Positions 36,539-45,809 of a DNA stretch of 64,000 nt are shown here, one piece after another. The notes below the pieces were generated by a model that worked only from the letters and a program-made list of their open reading frames with translations, did not search any database and was not told the origin of the DNA. The position numbers were made by a program, and so were the translations under genes. Origin of the DNA: Janthinobacterium sp. PC23-8 (GTDB lineage Bacteria; Pseudomonadota; Gammaproteobacteria; Burkholderiales; Burkholderiaceae_D). Where the stretch lies: contig NZ_NJGY01000001.1 in the NCBI RefSeq assembly GCF_002250505.1, positions 3,428,052-3,492,051 on the forward strand, in the 5' to 3' direction. Positions within the stretch are counted from its first letter, which is position 1, and each line of letters opens with the position of its first letter.

Positions 36539-37816
36539 TCAGGGGAAAGCCCAGTACTGGGGGGCGCGTGCGGGAACGCCGCGCAGCCCGCCGCGCTTGC
36601 CGGCCCGCTGTCCCGTCTTGATCATGGTGGCGATATCGGTCAGCAGCACGCGGTTGCTGGCAAAATAATCGTGGCCCATGAAGTTCATGACCACCGTCGA
36701 GGCATCGACCAGTTCCATGCCGGGAATGGCGACCACGGGGCCGCGTATGTCGCCGATGCGGTCCCATTCGGCAAAGCCGTAGGAAGCGCGGATCGCCTTG
36801 TCATTGGCCGAGGCATACAGGGTGGTCGGCAGTTTCAGGCTGGCAAAGCGCGGCGCGATCTGTTCGCGAAACACGTCGGCGTTGATATCGGGCGCCGCCA
36901 GCACCACCTGCTTGAACAGCGGGCGCAATTGAGGCCGTGTTTCAAGCAGCCCGGCCAGTGCCAGCGTCAGCGGACGATTGCCCATGCTGTGCGCAATGAT
37001 GTAAATATCGGTGACCAGTGACTGTTCCGCAAAATCGGCCAGGAAGTCCTGCAGATGCGTTTGCGTCCACTGGGTGGAATTCTGGTCGAATTCATAGCCT
37101 GCCAGCGTGCCTTTCGAAGGCCAGCTGTAGAACACGGGGAGGGCGCCGATATCGAGATCGACTGCCATCTGGGCAGTGCGTCGCGCCGCATCATCGAACG
37201 TATTGCTGTAGCCGTGGATATAGATAAACGCGGCGCGCCGGTCAGGGGCGGTGGCGTTGATATTCTTGATGGTGGCAAAAAAATCGGCACGCGACCAGCG
37301 CTGCATGCCTTCAATCAGTACATATTGCTGCGCGTCGTCGCTGCTGATGAAATCGTACCAGGGCGCCAGTGGCAATTCGCCGGGCGCACGTTTTTCGGGA
37401 ATGCTGACCAGCACGCTGCCATAGCTCAGGTGTGGTGCCTTGCGGTTCGGCTGCCAGCCGTAGCTGTTTTCGCGGGGGCGAAATTCGCGGTCCGTGGCAT
37501 AGTAGACGGTCACGCCCAGTGCGCCGTCGATCTTGCCGCCGCTGAGGGCGCCGACGGCGCTTCCTGCTGTGCTCTTGCCGCCCAACAGCTTGCCCAGCAG
37601 GCTGCCCACGATTGCCCCTGCCGCATTCGAGGACGGCCGTGGCGTGACCGCTGCGTCGGGTTGTTGCGCTGGCTCTGCCGACGTGAGCGCCGCGTTGCCG
37701 TCCGGGGCATGGTGGTCGGGCACCGTGCAGGCGCCCAGGCAGCACAGCACGAGGATTCCTGCAATGGTGGCGCTATTACGCCAGCGCCGGGCAGGAAGGT
37801 TCAAATAGTGCTGCAT
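36539..37816 (-). CDS. DUF900-type alpha/beta hydrolase lipoprotein
   Basis: The 425-residue protein has a lipoprotein signal (LVLCCLGAC, lipobox cysteine at about residue 30) and a low-complexity linker to about 90. The hydrolase domain then carries the FYSWPSKG motif and the nucleophile elbow AHSMGN near 275, typical of the DUF900/COG4782 family of serine hydrolases. An aspartate and a histidine for the triad are plausible in ASANDKA and FMGHDYF. The ATG at 37816 is preferred over 37840 because GGGAG lies just upstream. The substrate is unknown; membrane anchoring suggests envelope lipid or ester hydrolysis. Confidence 0.8.
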   Translation of the reverse strand: MQHYLNLPARRWRNSATIAGILVLCCLGACTVPDHHAPDGNAALTSAEPAQQPDAAVTPRPSSNAAGAIVGSLLGKLLGGKSTAGSAVGALSGGKIDGALGVTVYYATDREFRPRENSYGWQPNRKAPHLSYGSVLVSIPEKRAPGELPLAPWYDFISSDDAQQYVLIEGMQRWSRADFFATIKNINATAPDRRAAFIYIHGYSNTFDDAARRTAQMAVDLDIGALPVFYSWPSKGTLAGYEFDQNSTQWTQTHLQDFLADFAEQSLVTDIYIIAHSMGNRPLTLALAGLLETRPQLRPLFKQVVLAAPDINADVFREQIAPRFASLKLPTTLYASANDKAIRASYGFAEWDRIGDIRGPVVAIPGMELVDASTVVMNFMGHDYFASNRVLLTDIATMIKTGQRAGKRGGLRGVPARAPQYWAFP

Positions 37817-38002
37817 GGCACGCTCCCGAAGCAGGCCCATGGCGGTCAGAAAGCGCGGATGGGTATGCTGATACCTTAACCTTGCTACCTGCCTGTGCTT
37901 TGATCAAGCGCAAGCAGGAGATGCACCTGGATTGCTGCGCTTGGATACGGATGAGACTGCTACTGATCACGCGCCGCATGGTCAACGCCGCCGCGAAGGC
38001 GC

Positions 38003-38008
38003 TACAAT
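38003..38008 (+). promoter_or_regulatory. Candidate -10 of argJ inside a small palindrome
   Basis: TACAAT lies 33 bases before the argJ ATG. It sits in the perfect 6-3-6 inverted repeat GCGCTA-CAA-TAGCGC (38001-38015 approximately). The -35 (GGTCAA, 17 bases upstream) is weak. Confidence 0.4.
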
Positions 38009-38041
38009 AGCGCTTCCTTTTCCCCTCGCAGAAGAACTCAT

Positions 38042-39280
38042 ATGGCCGTCAATTCTCCCAAGCCCGTCGCCGCCGACCTGAAAGCCGTCGCCGGTATTGA
38101 AATCGGTGTTGCCGAAGCCGGCATCAAGAAGCCGAACCGCAAGGATTTGCTGGTATTGAAGCTGGCACCGACCGCCACCGTGGCCGGCGTGTTCACCTTG
38201 AACCGCTTCTGCGCCGCGCCGGTACAAATTGCGAAAGCCAACCTGGCGGCCGTCGCCGCCGGCGCCGCGCCGATCCGCGCGCTGCTGGTCAATACCGGCA
38301 ACGCCAATGCGGGCACGGGCGAATCGGGCCTGGCCGCCGCGCAGGACAGCTGCGCCGCACTGGCCGAACTGCTGGGCTGCACGCCGCAGCAGATCCTGCC
38401 GTTTTCCACCGGCGTGATCCTCGAACCGCTGCCGGTGCAGCGTCTGGTCGCCGGCCTGCCGCAAGCCGTCGCCGCGCTCACGCAGGATAACTGGTTCTCG
38501 GCCGCCGAAGCCATCATGACCACCGACACCCAGCCCAAGGCCGGTTCGCGCACCGTCACCATCGACGGCCATGCGGTCACCCTGACGGGCATCAGCAAGG
38601 GCGCCGGCATGATCAAGCCGAACATGGCCACCATGCTGGGCTTCCTGGCGTTCGACGCCACCGTGGCCCAGCCGGTGCTCGATCAACTGGTGAAACAGGC
38701 GGCCGACAAATCGTTCAACTGCATCACCATCGACGGCGACACCTCCACCAACGACTCGTTCATGCTGGTGGCCACCGGCGCCGGCAGCCTGGTGATCGAC
38801 TCGGTCGATTCGCCCGCTTACGCCGCACTGGCTGCCGCCGTCACCGAACTGTCGACTTTTCTTGCGCAAGCCATCGTGCGCGACGGCGAAGGCGCGACCA
38901 AGTTCATGACGGTGACCGTGGAAGACGGCCGCAGCATGGAAGAGTGCCGCAAGATCGCCTATTCGATCGCCCATTCGCCGCTGGTGAAAACGGCGTTCTT
39001 TGCCTCCGACCCGAACCTGGGCCGCATCCTGGCCGCCATCGGCTACGCCGGCGTGGACGACCTCGATGTCAGCCTGCTGAACCTGTACCTGGACGATGTG
39101 TGGGTGGCCAGGAATGGCGGGCGCAATCCCGACTACCAGGAACAGGACGGCCAGCGCGTGATGCAGCAAAGCGAAATCACCATCCGCGTCAAACTGGCGC
39201 GCGGCGACGCTGCGGCCACCGTCTGGACCTGCGATCTGTCGCATGACTACGTGTCGATCAACGCCGACTACCGTTCATGA
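38042..39280 (+). CDS. argJ: Bifunctional ornithine acetyltransferase/N-acetylglutamate synthase ArgJ
   Basis: ArgJ recycles the acetyl group in arginine synthesis: it moves acetyl from N-acetylornithine to glutamate, and bifunctional forms also use acetyl-CoA. The 412-residue precursor has the self-cleavage site [16 protein letters not shown], where cleavage before the threonine in ATML yields two chains. Other motifs are NTGNANAGTG near 88 and [11 protein letters not shown] near 232. It overlaps the following ATPase gene by four bases. Confidence 0.96.
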   Translation: MAVNSPKPVAADLKAVAGIEIGVAEAGIKKPNRKDLLVLKLAPTATVAGVFTLNRFCAAPVQIAKANLAAVAAGAAPIRALLVNTGNANAGTGESGLAAAQDSCAALAELLGCTPQQILPFSTGVILEPLPVQRLVAGLPQAVAALTQDNWFSAAEAIMTTDTQPKAGSRTVTIDGHAVTLTGISKGAGMIKPNMATMLGFLAFDATVAQPVLDQLVKQAADKSFNCITIDGDTSTNDSFMLVATGAGSLVIDSVDSPAYAALAAAVTELSTFLAQAIVRDGEGATKFMTVTVEDGRSMEECRKIAYSIAHSPLVKTAFFASDPNLGRILAAIGYAGVDDLDVSLLNLYLDDVWVARNGGRNPDYQEQDGQRVMQQSEITIRVKLARGDAAATVWTCDLSHDYVSINADYRS

Positions 39281-40158
39281 CCGGCCTCGAACAGTTCCTG
39301 CTGCGCGCGGAAAGCTTGCTCGCGCGCGTGGAAGCGATCCTGCCGCCGGCCACCCCGGCCATCGACTGGAGCGGCTTTGCCTTTCGCTGGCGCCGCCGGC
39401 AGGGTGCGGCCAGCCACCTGCAGGCGGTGGCGCATGTGTCGAACATCGCGCTCGATGACCTGCACAATATCGGCACGCAAAAAGCCCAGATCGAGCAAAA
39501 TACGTGCCAGTTCGTCGCTGGCCGTCCCGCCAACAATGTGCTGCTGACGGGCGCGCGCGGCACCGGCAAGTCGTCGTTGATCAAGGCCTGCCTGAACCAG
39601 TTTGCCAGACAGGGCCTGCGCCTGATCGAAGTCGACAAGGCCGATCTGGCCGACCTGCCCGATATCGTCGACCTGGTGGCGGCGCGGCCCGAGCGCTTCA
39701 TCATCTTTTGCGACGACCTGTCGTTCGAGGAAGGCGAGAGCGGCTACAAGGCGCTGAAGGTGGCGCTCGACGGCAGCATCGCCGCGCAGTCCGATAATGT
39801 GCTGATCTATGCGACCTCGAACCGGCGCCACCTGATGCCGGAGCGCATGTCGGACAACAGCAGCTACAAGACCGACGACGATGGCGACCTGCATCCGGGC
39901 GAAACGGTGGAGGAAAGGATTTCCTTGTCGGAACGGTTTGGCCTGTGGCTGTCGTTCTACCCGTTCAAGCAGGACGACTACCTCGATATCACGGCGCACT
40001 GGCTCGCTTCGTTTGGCTGCACCCTTGAACAGATTGCGCAGGCGCGCGGCGACGCCCTGCGCTGGGCCTTGCAGCGCGGTTCGCGTTCGGGCCGGGTGGC
40101 GTGGCAGTTCGCGCGCGATTATGCTGGGAAACTTCCTGCGGGAACGCTGCCGCAATGA
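39277..40158 (+). CDS. DUF815-family P-loop ATPase
   Basis: The 293-residue protein is an AAA-like ATPase of the DUF815 family. It has Walker [14 protein letters not shown] near 90, Walker [14 protein letters not shown] near 145 and a sensor-like [14 protein letters not shown] near 182. Its cellular role is not established. It is embedded between argJ and the Nudix gene with four-base overlaps on both sides, the common arrangement in this family of bacteria. Confidence 0.87.
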   Translation: MTGLEQFLLRAESLLARVEAILPPATPAIDWSGFAFRWRRRQGAASHLQAVAHVSNIALDDLHNIGTQKAQIEQNTCQFVAGRPANNVLLTGARGTGKSSLIKACLNQFARQGLRLIEVDKADLADLPDIVDLVAARPERFIIFCDDLSFEEGESGYKALKVALDGSIAAQSDNVLIYATSNRRHLMPERMSDNSSYKTDDDGDLHPGETVEERISLSERFGLWLSFYPFKQDDYLDITAHWLASFGCTLEQIAQARGDALRWALQRGSRSGRVAWQFARDYAGKLPAGTLPQ

Positions 40159-40577
40159 GCGAGGTGAAAGTCAAACCGGTCGACGTCGCCGTTGGCATCC
40201 TGATGAAACCGAACGGCGATGTGCTGCTGGGCCAGCGCCCGGCCGGCAAGCCCTACGACGGCTATTGGGAGTTTCCCGGTGGTAAAGTCGAGCCTGGCGA
40301 GGCGATACTCGATGCGCTCAAGCGCGAGTTTGTCGAGGAGCTGGGCCTGCAGATCGACAGCGCCGAAGCCTGGTGCGGCGTGGAATATGTCTATCCGCAC
40401 GCGCATGTGCGCCTGCATTTCTATATCAGCCGCCACTGGCGCGGCGAGCCGCAAAGCCTGGAAGGCCAGGCGTTTGCATGGCAGGGCGCGGTCGGCGTGG
40501 AACCATTGCTGCCCGCCACCATTCCGCTGCTGGAATGGCTGGACGTGGTGCGCCGCGAAAGCGCCGCGGCGGCTTGA
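40155..40577 (+). CDS. mutT: MutT-like Nudix hydrolase (8-oxo-dGTP diphosphatase)
   Basis: The 140-residue protein has a complete Nudix box (G-x5-E-x7-REUxEExGU, seen as GGKVEPGEAILDALKR then EFVEELGL, about residues 38-60). MutT hydrolyses 8-oxo-dGTP and so prevents A:T to C:G mutations; the sequence LMKPNGDVLLGQRPAGKPYDGYWEFPGG is written here only by its parts (LLGQRP, YWEFPGGK), which match MutT. The ATG at 40155 overlaps the DUF815 stop; an earlier in-frame start would be inside that gene. Confidence 0.88.
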   Translation: MSEVKVKPVDVAVGILMKPNGDVLLGQRPAGKPYDGYWEFPGGKVEPGEAILDALKREFVEELGLQIDSAEAWCGVEYVYPHAHVRLHFYISRHWRGEPQSLEGQAFAWQGAVGVEPLLPATIPLLEWLDVVRRESAAAA

Positions 40578-40661
40578 CGGCCGTCGCCTGATTTCTCCTC
40601 GCGCCTTGCATTGCCGGGTCTTTCCGCTAAAGTGATTGACTGACGATAGCGGGAGACCCGC

Positions 40662-40877
40662 ATGGCGCTGACCCTGACCCTCACTTTCAATGACGCCGAT
40701 GAACTGCTGCTGGCCGCGCTGCACAAGCGCGCCCGCGCCCACGGCCGCAGCATCGAGGAAGAACACCGCGAGATCCTGCGCAGCGTGCTGCGCCCGCTGC
40801 CCAAGCGAACGCTCGACGATATCCTGCGCGGCATGCCCGATGTCGGCAGCGACGCCGAGTTTGGCCGCGACCTTTGA
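40662..40877 (+). CDS. FitA/VapB-like ribbon-helix-helix antitoxin
   Basis: The 71-residue protein looks like a FitA-type antitoxin: a short beta strand (LTLTLTFND), a helix-turn-helix segment (LLAALHKRARAHGRSIEEEHREIL, the REIL part being typical) and an acidic C-terminal toxin-binding tail (GMPDVGSDAEFGRDL). The tail matches FitA-like ends that insert into PIN-domain toxins. A GGGAG site precedes the ATG. The PIN-domain gene starts two bases after its stop. Confidence 0.78.
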   Translation: MALTLTLTFNDADELLLAALHKRARAHGRSIEEEHREILRSVLRPLPKRTLDDILRGMPDVGSDAEFGRDL

Positions 40878-40879
40878 TC

Positions 40880-41290
40880 ATGCCCGGCTACCTGCTGGAC
40901 GCCGACGTGGTCCATGCCGCGCGCAAGGGAAAACAGGCGCCGGCCGGCGTGCAGGCCTGGTTCGAGCGGGTGGCGCCCGACGAGCGCTATCTGCCGGTGC
41001 AGGTGGTGGCGCAGTGGCGCGCCGGTATCGGGCAACTGTGGCGGCGCGGCGCCAGCATGGAAGCGCTGGCGATGGAAAGCTGGCTGGAGGCGGTCTTGCG
41101 CGACTATGCGGCGCGTCTGCTCGAGTTCGATCTCGATTGCGCGCTGGTCTGGTCCCGTTTGCCGCAGCATGGCTCGGCCATCGATGGCCAGATCGCGGCG
41201 ATGGGCATCGCCCATGGCCTGACGGTGGTCAGCGGAAGGCTGGACCGCTATGCACAAACGGGTTTGCGGCTGGAAAACCCGTTCAGTTAA
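40880..41290 (+). CDS. PIN-domain toxin homologue (VapC/FitB-like), active site altered
   Basis: The 136-residue protein matches the FitB/VapC PIN fold: YLLDADVVHAARKG at the N-terminus (usual LLDTNVVSELRK), VVAQWRAGIGQL in the middle and SAIDGQIAAMGIAHGLTVVSG near the end (usual AADALIAATALxHGLTLVT). The first and third acidic positions (D in LLDAD, D in AIDGQ) are kept, but the central conserved glutamate of the AELRxGI motif is glutamine (AQWRAGI). Ribonuclease activity may therefore be weak or lost. The ATG at 40880 is preferred to a TTG at 40874. The gene pair lies between mutT and a hairpin-rich gap. Confidence 0.72.
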   Translation: MPGYLLDADVVHAARKGKQAPAGVQAWFERVAPDERYLPVQVVAQWRAGIGQLWRRGASMEALAMESWLEAVLRDYAARLLEFDLDCALVWSRLPQHGSAIDGQIAAMGIAHGLTVVSGRLDRYAQTGLRLENPFS

Positions 41291-41354
41291 GTAAGTGACA
41301 AGAAATTATTGTGAAATTATGACGAACAGAATCGGATGGCGGAGCAGGGAATTC

Positions 41355-41404
41355 GCGGGACCTGTCCCGCGCCTGCGCAACGGTATCGCCTTGCAAGGCG
41401 ATAC
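41355..41404. repeat. Two perfect hairpins after the toxin-antitoxin pair
   Basis: GCGGGAC-CT-GTCCCGC (41355-41370) and a 22-base perfect inverted repeat with arms GTATCGCCTT and AAGGCGATAC (41383-41404, central GC) lie 12 bases apart in the 236-base gap before yacG. Neither is followed by a T-run. Confidence 0.6.
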
Positions 41405-41526
41405 TCCCGCAAAGGCGCCCGATGCGACGCAGTGCGAGCACTGCTAGCGGCGGGCAAGCCTCGTCGGCCACCTTGCAGAGCGCCGGTTATGGAAGTCAGA
41501 ATCCACAAGAATTTATGCGTACTTGC

Positions 41527-41730
41527 TTAGTGCTGCGGCTGGTTTTCTTCATCATCCAGGGGATCGTCGAGCGGGTCGGCGGCCGGGATCGTGTATTTCT
41601 CTTCGGCCCAGGCGCCCAGGTCGATCTGCTTGCAGCGATCGGAGCAGAAGGGGCGGAATTTGTTGGCCTCGGTCCATTCGACTTTGGCGGCGCAGGTGGG
41701 GCAGTTAACAACGGTCATGGCAAGAATCAT
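41527..41730 (-). CDS. yacG: DNA gyrase inhibitor YacG
   Basis: YacG is a small zinc protein that binds GyrB and inhibits gyrase in E. coli. The 67-residue product has the family zinc motif C-x2-C-x15-C-x3-C (CPTC and CSDRC) and an acidic tail. The ATG at 41730 overlaps the zapD stop (TAATG) and fits translational coupling; an ATG four codons later (41718, MTVVNCPTC) is an equal alternative since neither has a Shine-Dalgarno site. Confidence 0.9.
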   Translation of the reverse strand: MILAMTVVNCPTCAAKVEWTEANKFRPFCSDRCKQIDLGAWAEEKYTIPAADPLDDPLDDEENQPQH

Positions 41731-42485
41731 TAAAAATTACAGAGCGTGAGCTCGAATGGGACGTCTTCTTCGAGCGGCTTGGGTTTCAGGTCGCCGCCCT
41801 GGGTGGTAAAGCGCACCCACAGCATGTATTTGTTGGCGGAGATTTCGGGAATCGCGCCGCTGGACTCGTCCAGGCTCAGGCGCAGCATCTGGTAGACCTT
41901 CCCTTGCAGCATTTGCTGGAAGCTGCCGGCGTTGGCGATCAATTTGACGGGGCCGCCCGAATCGCGCAGCAGGCGCAGCACCAGCGCCAGCGCATCGAAC
42001 AGGGGCGCCAGCGGCGCGAACCAGGCGTCGATATCGGCCCGCCGGTGTTCCGAGCTGCGCTGCTGCCAGGCATGGTAGGACGGCAGGTCGAATTCGCAGG
42101 CACCGCCGGGGATGATGGTGCGTCCCCGTATGCTCATCAGCCATTCATTGTCGCGGATATTCTGTCCGGTCTTGCCTTGCGCCGCCACCAGCGTGCCGCT
42201 GACGCTGTCGAGTTCGGCGAGGATGGCATCGAGGGTCTCCGGTTCCACGTTCGGATTGCTGCGGTAGCCCAGCAGGCTCTGGCGCTGGCGTTCGAGCTCC
42301 TGCAGCAGATCGGACTTCAGGTCGGCGCGGCCGGCCACTTCCAGCATGTCAAAGATGGTGGCCAGAGCAACATGGTGCTGCATCGCATGTTCTTGCTGGA
42401 CGAAGAACTTGAATTTGTCGTACAGGTCTTCCAGCCGCAGCAGGGTACGTATGCGTTCGTTGAAAGGATATTCGTAGACAATCAA
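41730..42485 (-). CDS. zapD: Cell division protein ZapD
   Basis: ZapD crosslinks FtsZ filaments through the FtsZ C-terminal peptide. The TTG at 42485 is chosen because it gives the family start (M)[20 protein letters not shown] and has AAGGG eight bases upstream; a longer frame back to 42518 is not conserved. The 251-residue protein has the alpha-helical N-domain and the beta-strand domain ([12 protein letters not shown] near the end). Its partner FtsZ is encoded at 27323-28531. Confidence 0.93.
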   Translation of the reverse strand: MIVYEYPFNERIRTLLRLEDLYDKFKFFVQQEHAMQHHVALATIFDMLEVAGRADLKSDLLQELERQRQSLLGYRSNPNVEPETLDAILAELDSVSGTLVAAQGKTGQNIRDNEWLMSIRGRTIIPGGACEFDLPSYHAWQQRSSEHRRADIDAWFAPLAPLFDALALVLRLLRDSGGPVKLIANAGSFQQMLQGKVYQMLRLSLDESSGAIPEISANKYMLWVRFTTQGGDLKPKPLEEDVPFELTLCNF

Positions 42486-42548
42486 AATAACATCCCTTAA
42501 ATATGGACCGGCAAGCAATCCCGTGATTCTGAACCAAGCGTCGACAAA

Positions 42549-43196
42549 TTACAAATGCTGCGAGGCCATTCCAGCCATTCTTTTTGAAAATGCCAGATAG
42601 ACCTCATGCAAGACGGCGATCTGCGGCTCCAGGGCCGCCAGGTCGCCATTGTTATCGATCACATCATCGGCCGCCGCCAGGCGCATGGCCCGCGTTGCCT
42701 GGGTGGCCATGATGGCCTTCACTTGCGCTTCCGACAGGCCGTTGCGCTGCATGACGCGCGTCACCTGCAGGCTTTCCAGGCAGTCGATCACCAGCACGCG
42801 GTTGACCCGCTCCACCCAGCCACCCGATTCGACCAGCAGCGGCACGGCAAAGATCACATAGCTGCCGCTGGCGCTGGCGGCAGCGGCCAGGGTGGCGGCG
42901 CGGATGCGCGGATGCAAAATCGCTTCCAGCCTGGCTTTGGCGGCGCCGTCGGAAAATACCAGCTCGCGCATTTTTGCGCGGTCCATGGCGCCGCGCGCAT
43001 CGGCAAACTGCGTGCCGAATTCGGCCAGCAGTGCCGGCATGGCCGCGCCGCCCGGGGCAGTCAGGCTATGGGCGATCTCGTCGGTATCGACGACGCTGGC
43101 GCCGCGCGCGGCAAACAGACTGGCCACCGTGCTCTTGCCGCAGCCGATGCCGCCGGTCAGGCCGATGCTGAAACAGGGTGTTGCCGCTTGTGTCAT
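42549..43196 (-). CDS. coaE: Dephospho-CoA kinase CoaE
   Basis: CoaE phosphorylates dephospho-CoA, the last step of coenzyme A synthesis. The 215-residue product has the P-loop [11 protein letters not shown] near 15, [14 protein letters not shown] near 38 and [10 protein letters not shown] near 90. The ATG at 43196 follows a GAGGGA site; an ATG at 43208 that overlaps the pilD stop is possible. Position between pilD and zapD is typical. Confidence 0.94.
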   Translation of the reverse strand: MTQAATPCFSIGLTGGIGCGKSTVASLFAARGASVVDTDEIAHSLTAPGGAAMPALLAEFGTQFADARGAMDRAKMRELVFSDGAAKARLEAILHPRIRAATLAAAASASGSYVIFAVPLLVESGGWVERVNRVLVIDCLESLQVTRVMQRNGLSEAQVKAIMATQATRAMRLAAADDVIDNNGDLAALEPQIAVLHEVYLAFSKRMAGMASQHL

Positions 43197-43207
43197 GGGT
43201 TCCCTCA

Positions 43208-44077
43208 TCAGCCCACCAGGCCCAGGGTCAGCTGCGACAGCGGCGCGCCATACAGCAGGGCGATCACGCCGGCGGCGGCCAGGTAGGGACCGAAGGGTAT
43301 CGGTTTGTCGCGCCCGCGTTTTGCAAACACGATCAGCGCGATGCCGACCAGCGCGCCGACGATGGACGACAATAAAATAATCGTCGGCAGCATGGTCCAG
43401 CCCAGCCAGGCGCCCAGGGCCGCCAGCAATTTGAAGTCACCATACCCCATTCCTTCCTTGCCTGTCGCCAGTTTGAAGGCCCAGTAAACGCTCCACAGGG
43501 CCAGGTAGCCGGCGGCCGCACCGATCACGGCGTCGGCAAGCGGCACGAAGGTGCCATGGATATTGACCAACAAGCCAGCCCACAACAGGGGAAACGTCAG
43601 GTCGTCGGGCAGCATTTGCGTGTCGGCGTCGATAAACGTCATGGCGATCAGCAAAAAGGCAAACAGCAAGGCCGCCAGCCCGGTCCAGCCGCTGCCGAAA
43701 TGCCAGACCAGCAAGGCCGACAGCACACCGGTCAGGATTTCCACCAGCGGGTAGCGCGGTGAAATGGGCGCCTTGCAGGCGCTGCATTTGCCGCGCAAGG
43801 CCAGGTAGCTGAGGACGGGAATGTTTTCCAGTGCCGTGATGCGGTGGCCGCAGGCGGTGCAGTGCGAATGCGGCAGCATCAGGTTGTATTTGTCGGTGTG
43901 GGGCGGCGGCAAACCGCTTTCGACGGCGACGTAATTGTCGGACTCGCGCTGCATCATCTTCGGCATGCGATGGATCACGACATTGAGAAAGCTGCCCACG
44001 ATCAGGCCGAACAGGGCGGCGACGAGCGTGACGAACAGATTGCCGGGCGCGGCGAACAACAGGGTATCTTGCGGCAT
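43208..44077 (-). CDS. pilD: Prepilin leader peptidase/N-methyltransferase PilD
   Basis: PilD cleaves and N-methylates type IV pilin and type II secretion pseudopilin precursors in the inner membrane. The 289-residue protein has the N-terminal methylase region [16 protein letters not shown], the two CxxC zinc pairs CTAC and CSAC near 73 and 98, and the aspartyl protease motifs [14 protein letters not shown] and [10 protein letters not shown] (GxGD). The ATG at 44077 is preferred to upstream starts with no family match. Eight membrane segments are expected. pilC is not the adjacent upstream gene (see findings). Confidence 0.93.
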   Translation of the reverse strand: MPQDTLLFAAPGNLFVTLVAALFGLIVGSFLNVVIHRMPKMMQRESDNYVAVESGLPPPHTDKYNLMLPHSHCTACGHRITALENIPVLSYLALRGKCSACKAPISPRYPLVEILTGVLSALLVWHFGSGWTGLAALLFAFLLIAMTFIDADTQMLPDDLTFPLLWAGLLVNIHGTFVPLADAVIGAAAGYLALWSVYWAFKLATGKEGMGYGDFKLLAALGAWLGWTMLPTIILLSSIVGALVGIALIVFAKRGRDKPIPFGPYLAAAGVIALLYGAPLSQLTLGLVG

Positions 44078-44329
44078 GGTGGTCTTGTCAGGGTGGGATG
44101 TTGCCGTGCAAACAGATGCCGGCACTGCGCAGTGTAAAACATCCTCACCCTTCCGGGGAACTTTCGGCAGGCCACGCGTTCTCCGACATGCCCCTGCCAG
44201 ATCAACTTGCCAGGCTGATGGAGGTACAGGATAGCGGCCAGGGCATGGACCTGTATCTCCGCATTGAACAAACTCAGCGGTAGAGGCAATCAAGGAGAAA
44301 GAGCAAGCAATAGCCTGCAGCCTCAGCTT

Positions 44330-45799
44330 TCAGTGTTCCGGCTTGACGATGCTGGCCGTGCCGCTGGCGCGTGCCAGGCTGGAGCGCGCGCCGGCCACCG
44401 CGCGCAGGCGTTCTTCAAGGTAGGCGCTCACGCGGGGATGCTGGCTGAAGGCGACGTTGAAGCGGATGTGCTGGTCGGGCGTGTCGTTGGCCGAGAACAC
44501 GGCGCCGCGCATCAGCAGGATCTTGTTGCGGTAAGCGTCCTGCACCAGCAAGTCCACGTCCAGCCCTGCGGGCATGCTGCCCCACAGGAAAATTCCTGCG
44601 TCGCCGGGTTGTTCGAACAGCACGCCGGCCGCACTCAGTTGCTGCGTGCTGGCGTTGCGCGCCACCATGATCTTGCGTTGCAGCCGCTCCAGGTGCTTGC
44701 GCAGGTTGCCGGCCTTGAGCGCTTCGAGCAGAACGTATTCGTTCAGCGCCGGCAAAGTCATGATGGCGTGGATCTTGGTGCGCATCAGCAGCTTGAGCAG
44801 GGCGGGCGCTGCGGCCAGGTAGCCCATGCGCAGGGCCGGGCTGAGCGCCTTGCACAGGCTGGAGTAGTAGATCACGCCGTCCAGTCCGGACAGCGATGCC
44901 AGTCGCGTGCTATGCCCGTGCTGGAAATGGCCGTGCACGTCGTCTTCGGCGATCAGGAAGCCATATTGCTGCGCCATGATCAGTACCTTGTGCAGGTTGG
45001 CGGCGCTGCTGCTCCAGCCGGTGGGATTGTGCAAAGCTGTCTGCACGAACAGCAGGCGCGGACGGTGCACGCGGCAGGCCGCTTCCAGTTCGTCCAGGTC
45101 GAGGCCATCGGGGCGGCGCTTGATGGGCACCAGGCGCACGCCATCCTGGCGCAGCCTGCCGAACATCAGGAAGTATCCGGGGTCTTCCACCAGCACCGTA
45201 TCGCCGGGCTGTAGAAACGTGCGGCAGATCAGATCGATGGCATGGGTGCCGCCGGAAGTGGTGAGGATGTGGCTGGCATCCGCAGCGATGCCGATGCCGC
45301 GCAGCAGCAGCGCGATCTGCTCGCGCAGTTCGGCCAGCCCTTGTGGCGGACAGCGCGAGGCCATGCCGGCCGCGCTGCGCGCCAGGCCACGTTGCACGGC
45401 TGCCGCCGGCAGCGCGTCCTGCAGCCAGGTGGGCGGCAAGGCGCCGCTGCTGGCCAGCAGCACGCCCGGCCGCTGGTCGTTCACTTGCTGGCTCAGCCAG
45501 ACCGGCTCCTGCTCCTGGCCCGCCTCCAGCGCCACCTCGTCGGGAACGGCGCGGCTGGCCTCAGTTGCAGCGCAGACGAAGAAGCCCGCCGTGCCGTGCG
45601 TATCGATGACGCCTGCGGCCACCAGCCTGTCATAAGCGACCACCACCGTGTTGGTGCTGACGGCGAGCTGCGTGGCGAGCTGGCGGATCGACGGCAGCCT
45701 GGCCCCGCCAGGCAGGACGCGTTGCGCGATCTGCTGGCGCAATGCGGCCTCGATCTGCTTGAACAGGGCGATGGGTGAGGAGCGGTCGATGGCGAACAT
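44330..45799 (-). CDS. MocR-type regulator (GntR domain fused to aminotransferase fold)
   Basis: The 489-residue protein has a GntR winged helix (about residues 8-75, LPSIRQLATQLAVSTNTVVVAYDRL) and a fold-type I aminotransferase domain. The pyridoxal phosphate lysine is expected in YSSLCKALSPALRMGY and the aspartate in the HNPTG region (TALHNPTGWSSS, usually an Asn/Pro/Thr motif). MocR proteins sense amino-acid-like ligands through PLP. It is 10 bases upstream-to-downstream from a LysE exporter on the same strand, with the exporter first, so they are probably functionally linked. Confidence 0.88.
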   Translation of the reverse strand: MFAIDRSSPIALFKQIEAALRQQIAQRVLPGGARLPSIRQLATQLAVSTNTVVVAYDRLVAAGVIDTHGTAGFFVCAATEASRAVPDEVALEAGQEQEPVWLSQQVNDQRPGVLLASSGALPPTWLQDALPAAAVQRGLARSAAGMASRCPPQGLAELREQIALLLRGIGIAADASHILTTSGGTHAIDLICRTFLQPGDTVLVEDPGYFLMFGRLRQDGVRLVPIKRRPDGLDLDELEAACRVHRPRLLFVQTALHNPTGWSSSAANLHKVLIMAQQYGFLIAEDDVHGHFQHGHSTRLASLSGLDGVIYYSSLCKALSPALRMGYLAAAPALLKLLMRTKIHAIMTLPALNEYVLLEALKAGNLRKHLERLQRKIMVARNASTQQLSAAGVLFEQPGDAGIFLWGSMPAGLDVDLLVQDAYRNKILLMRGAVFSANDTPDQHIRFNVAFSQHPRVSAYLEERLRAVAGARSSLARASGTASIVKPEH

Positions 45800-45809
45800 G
45801 GCTGCAAGT

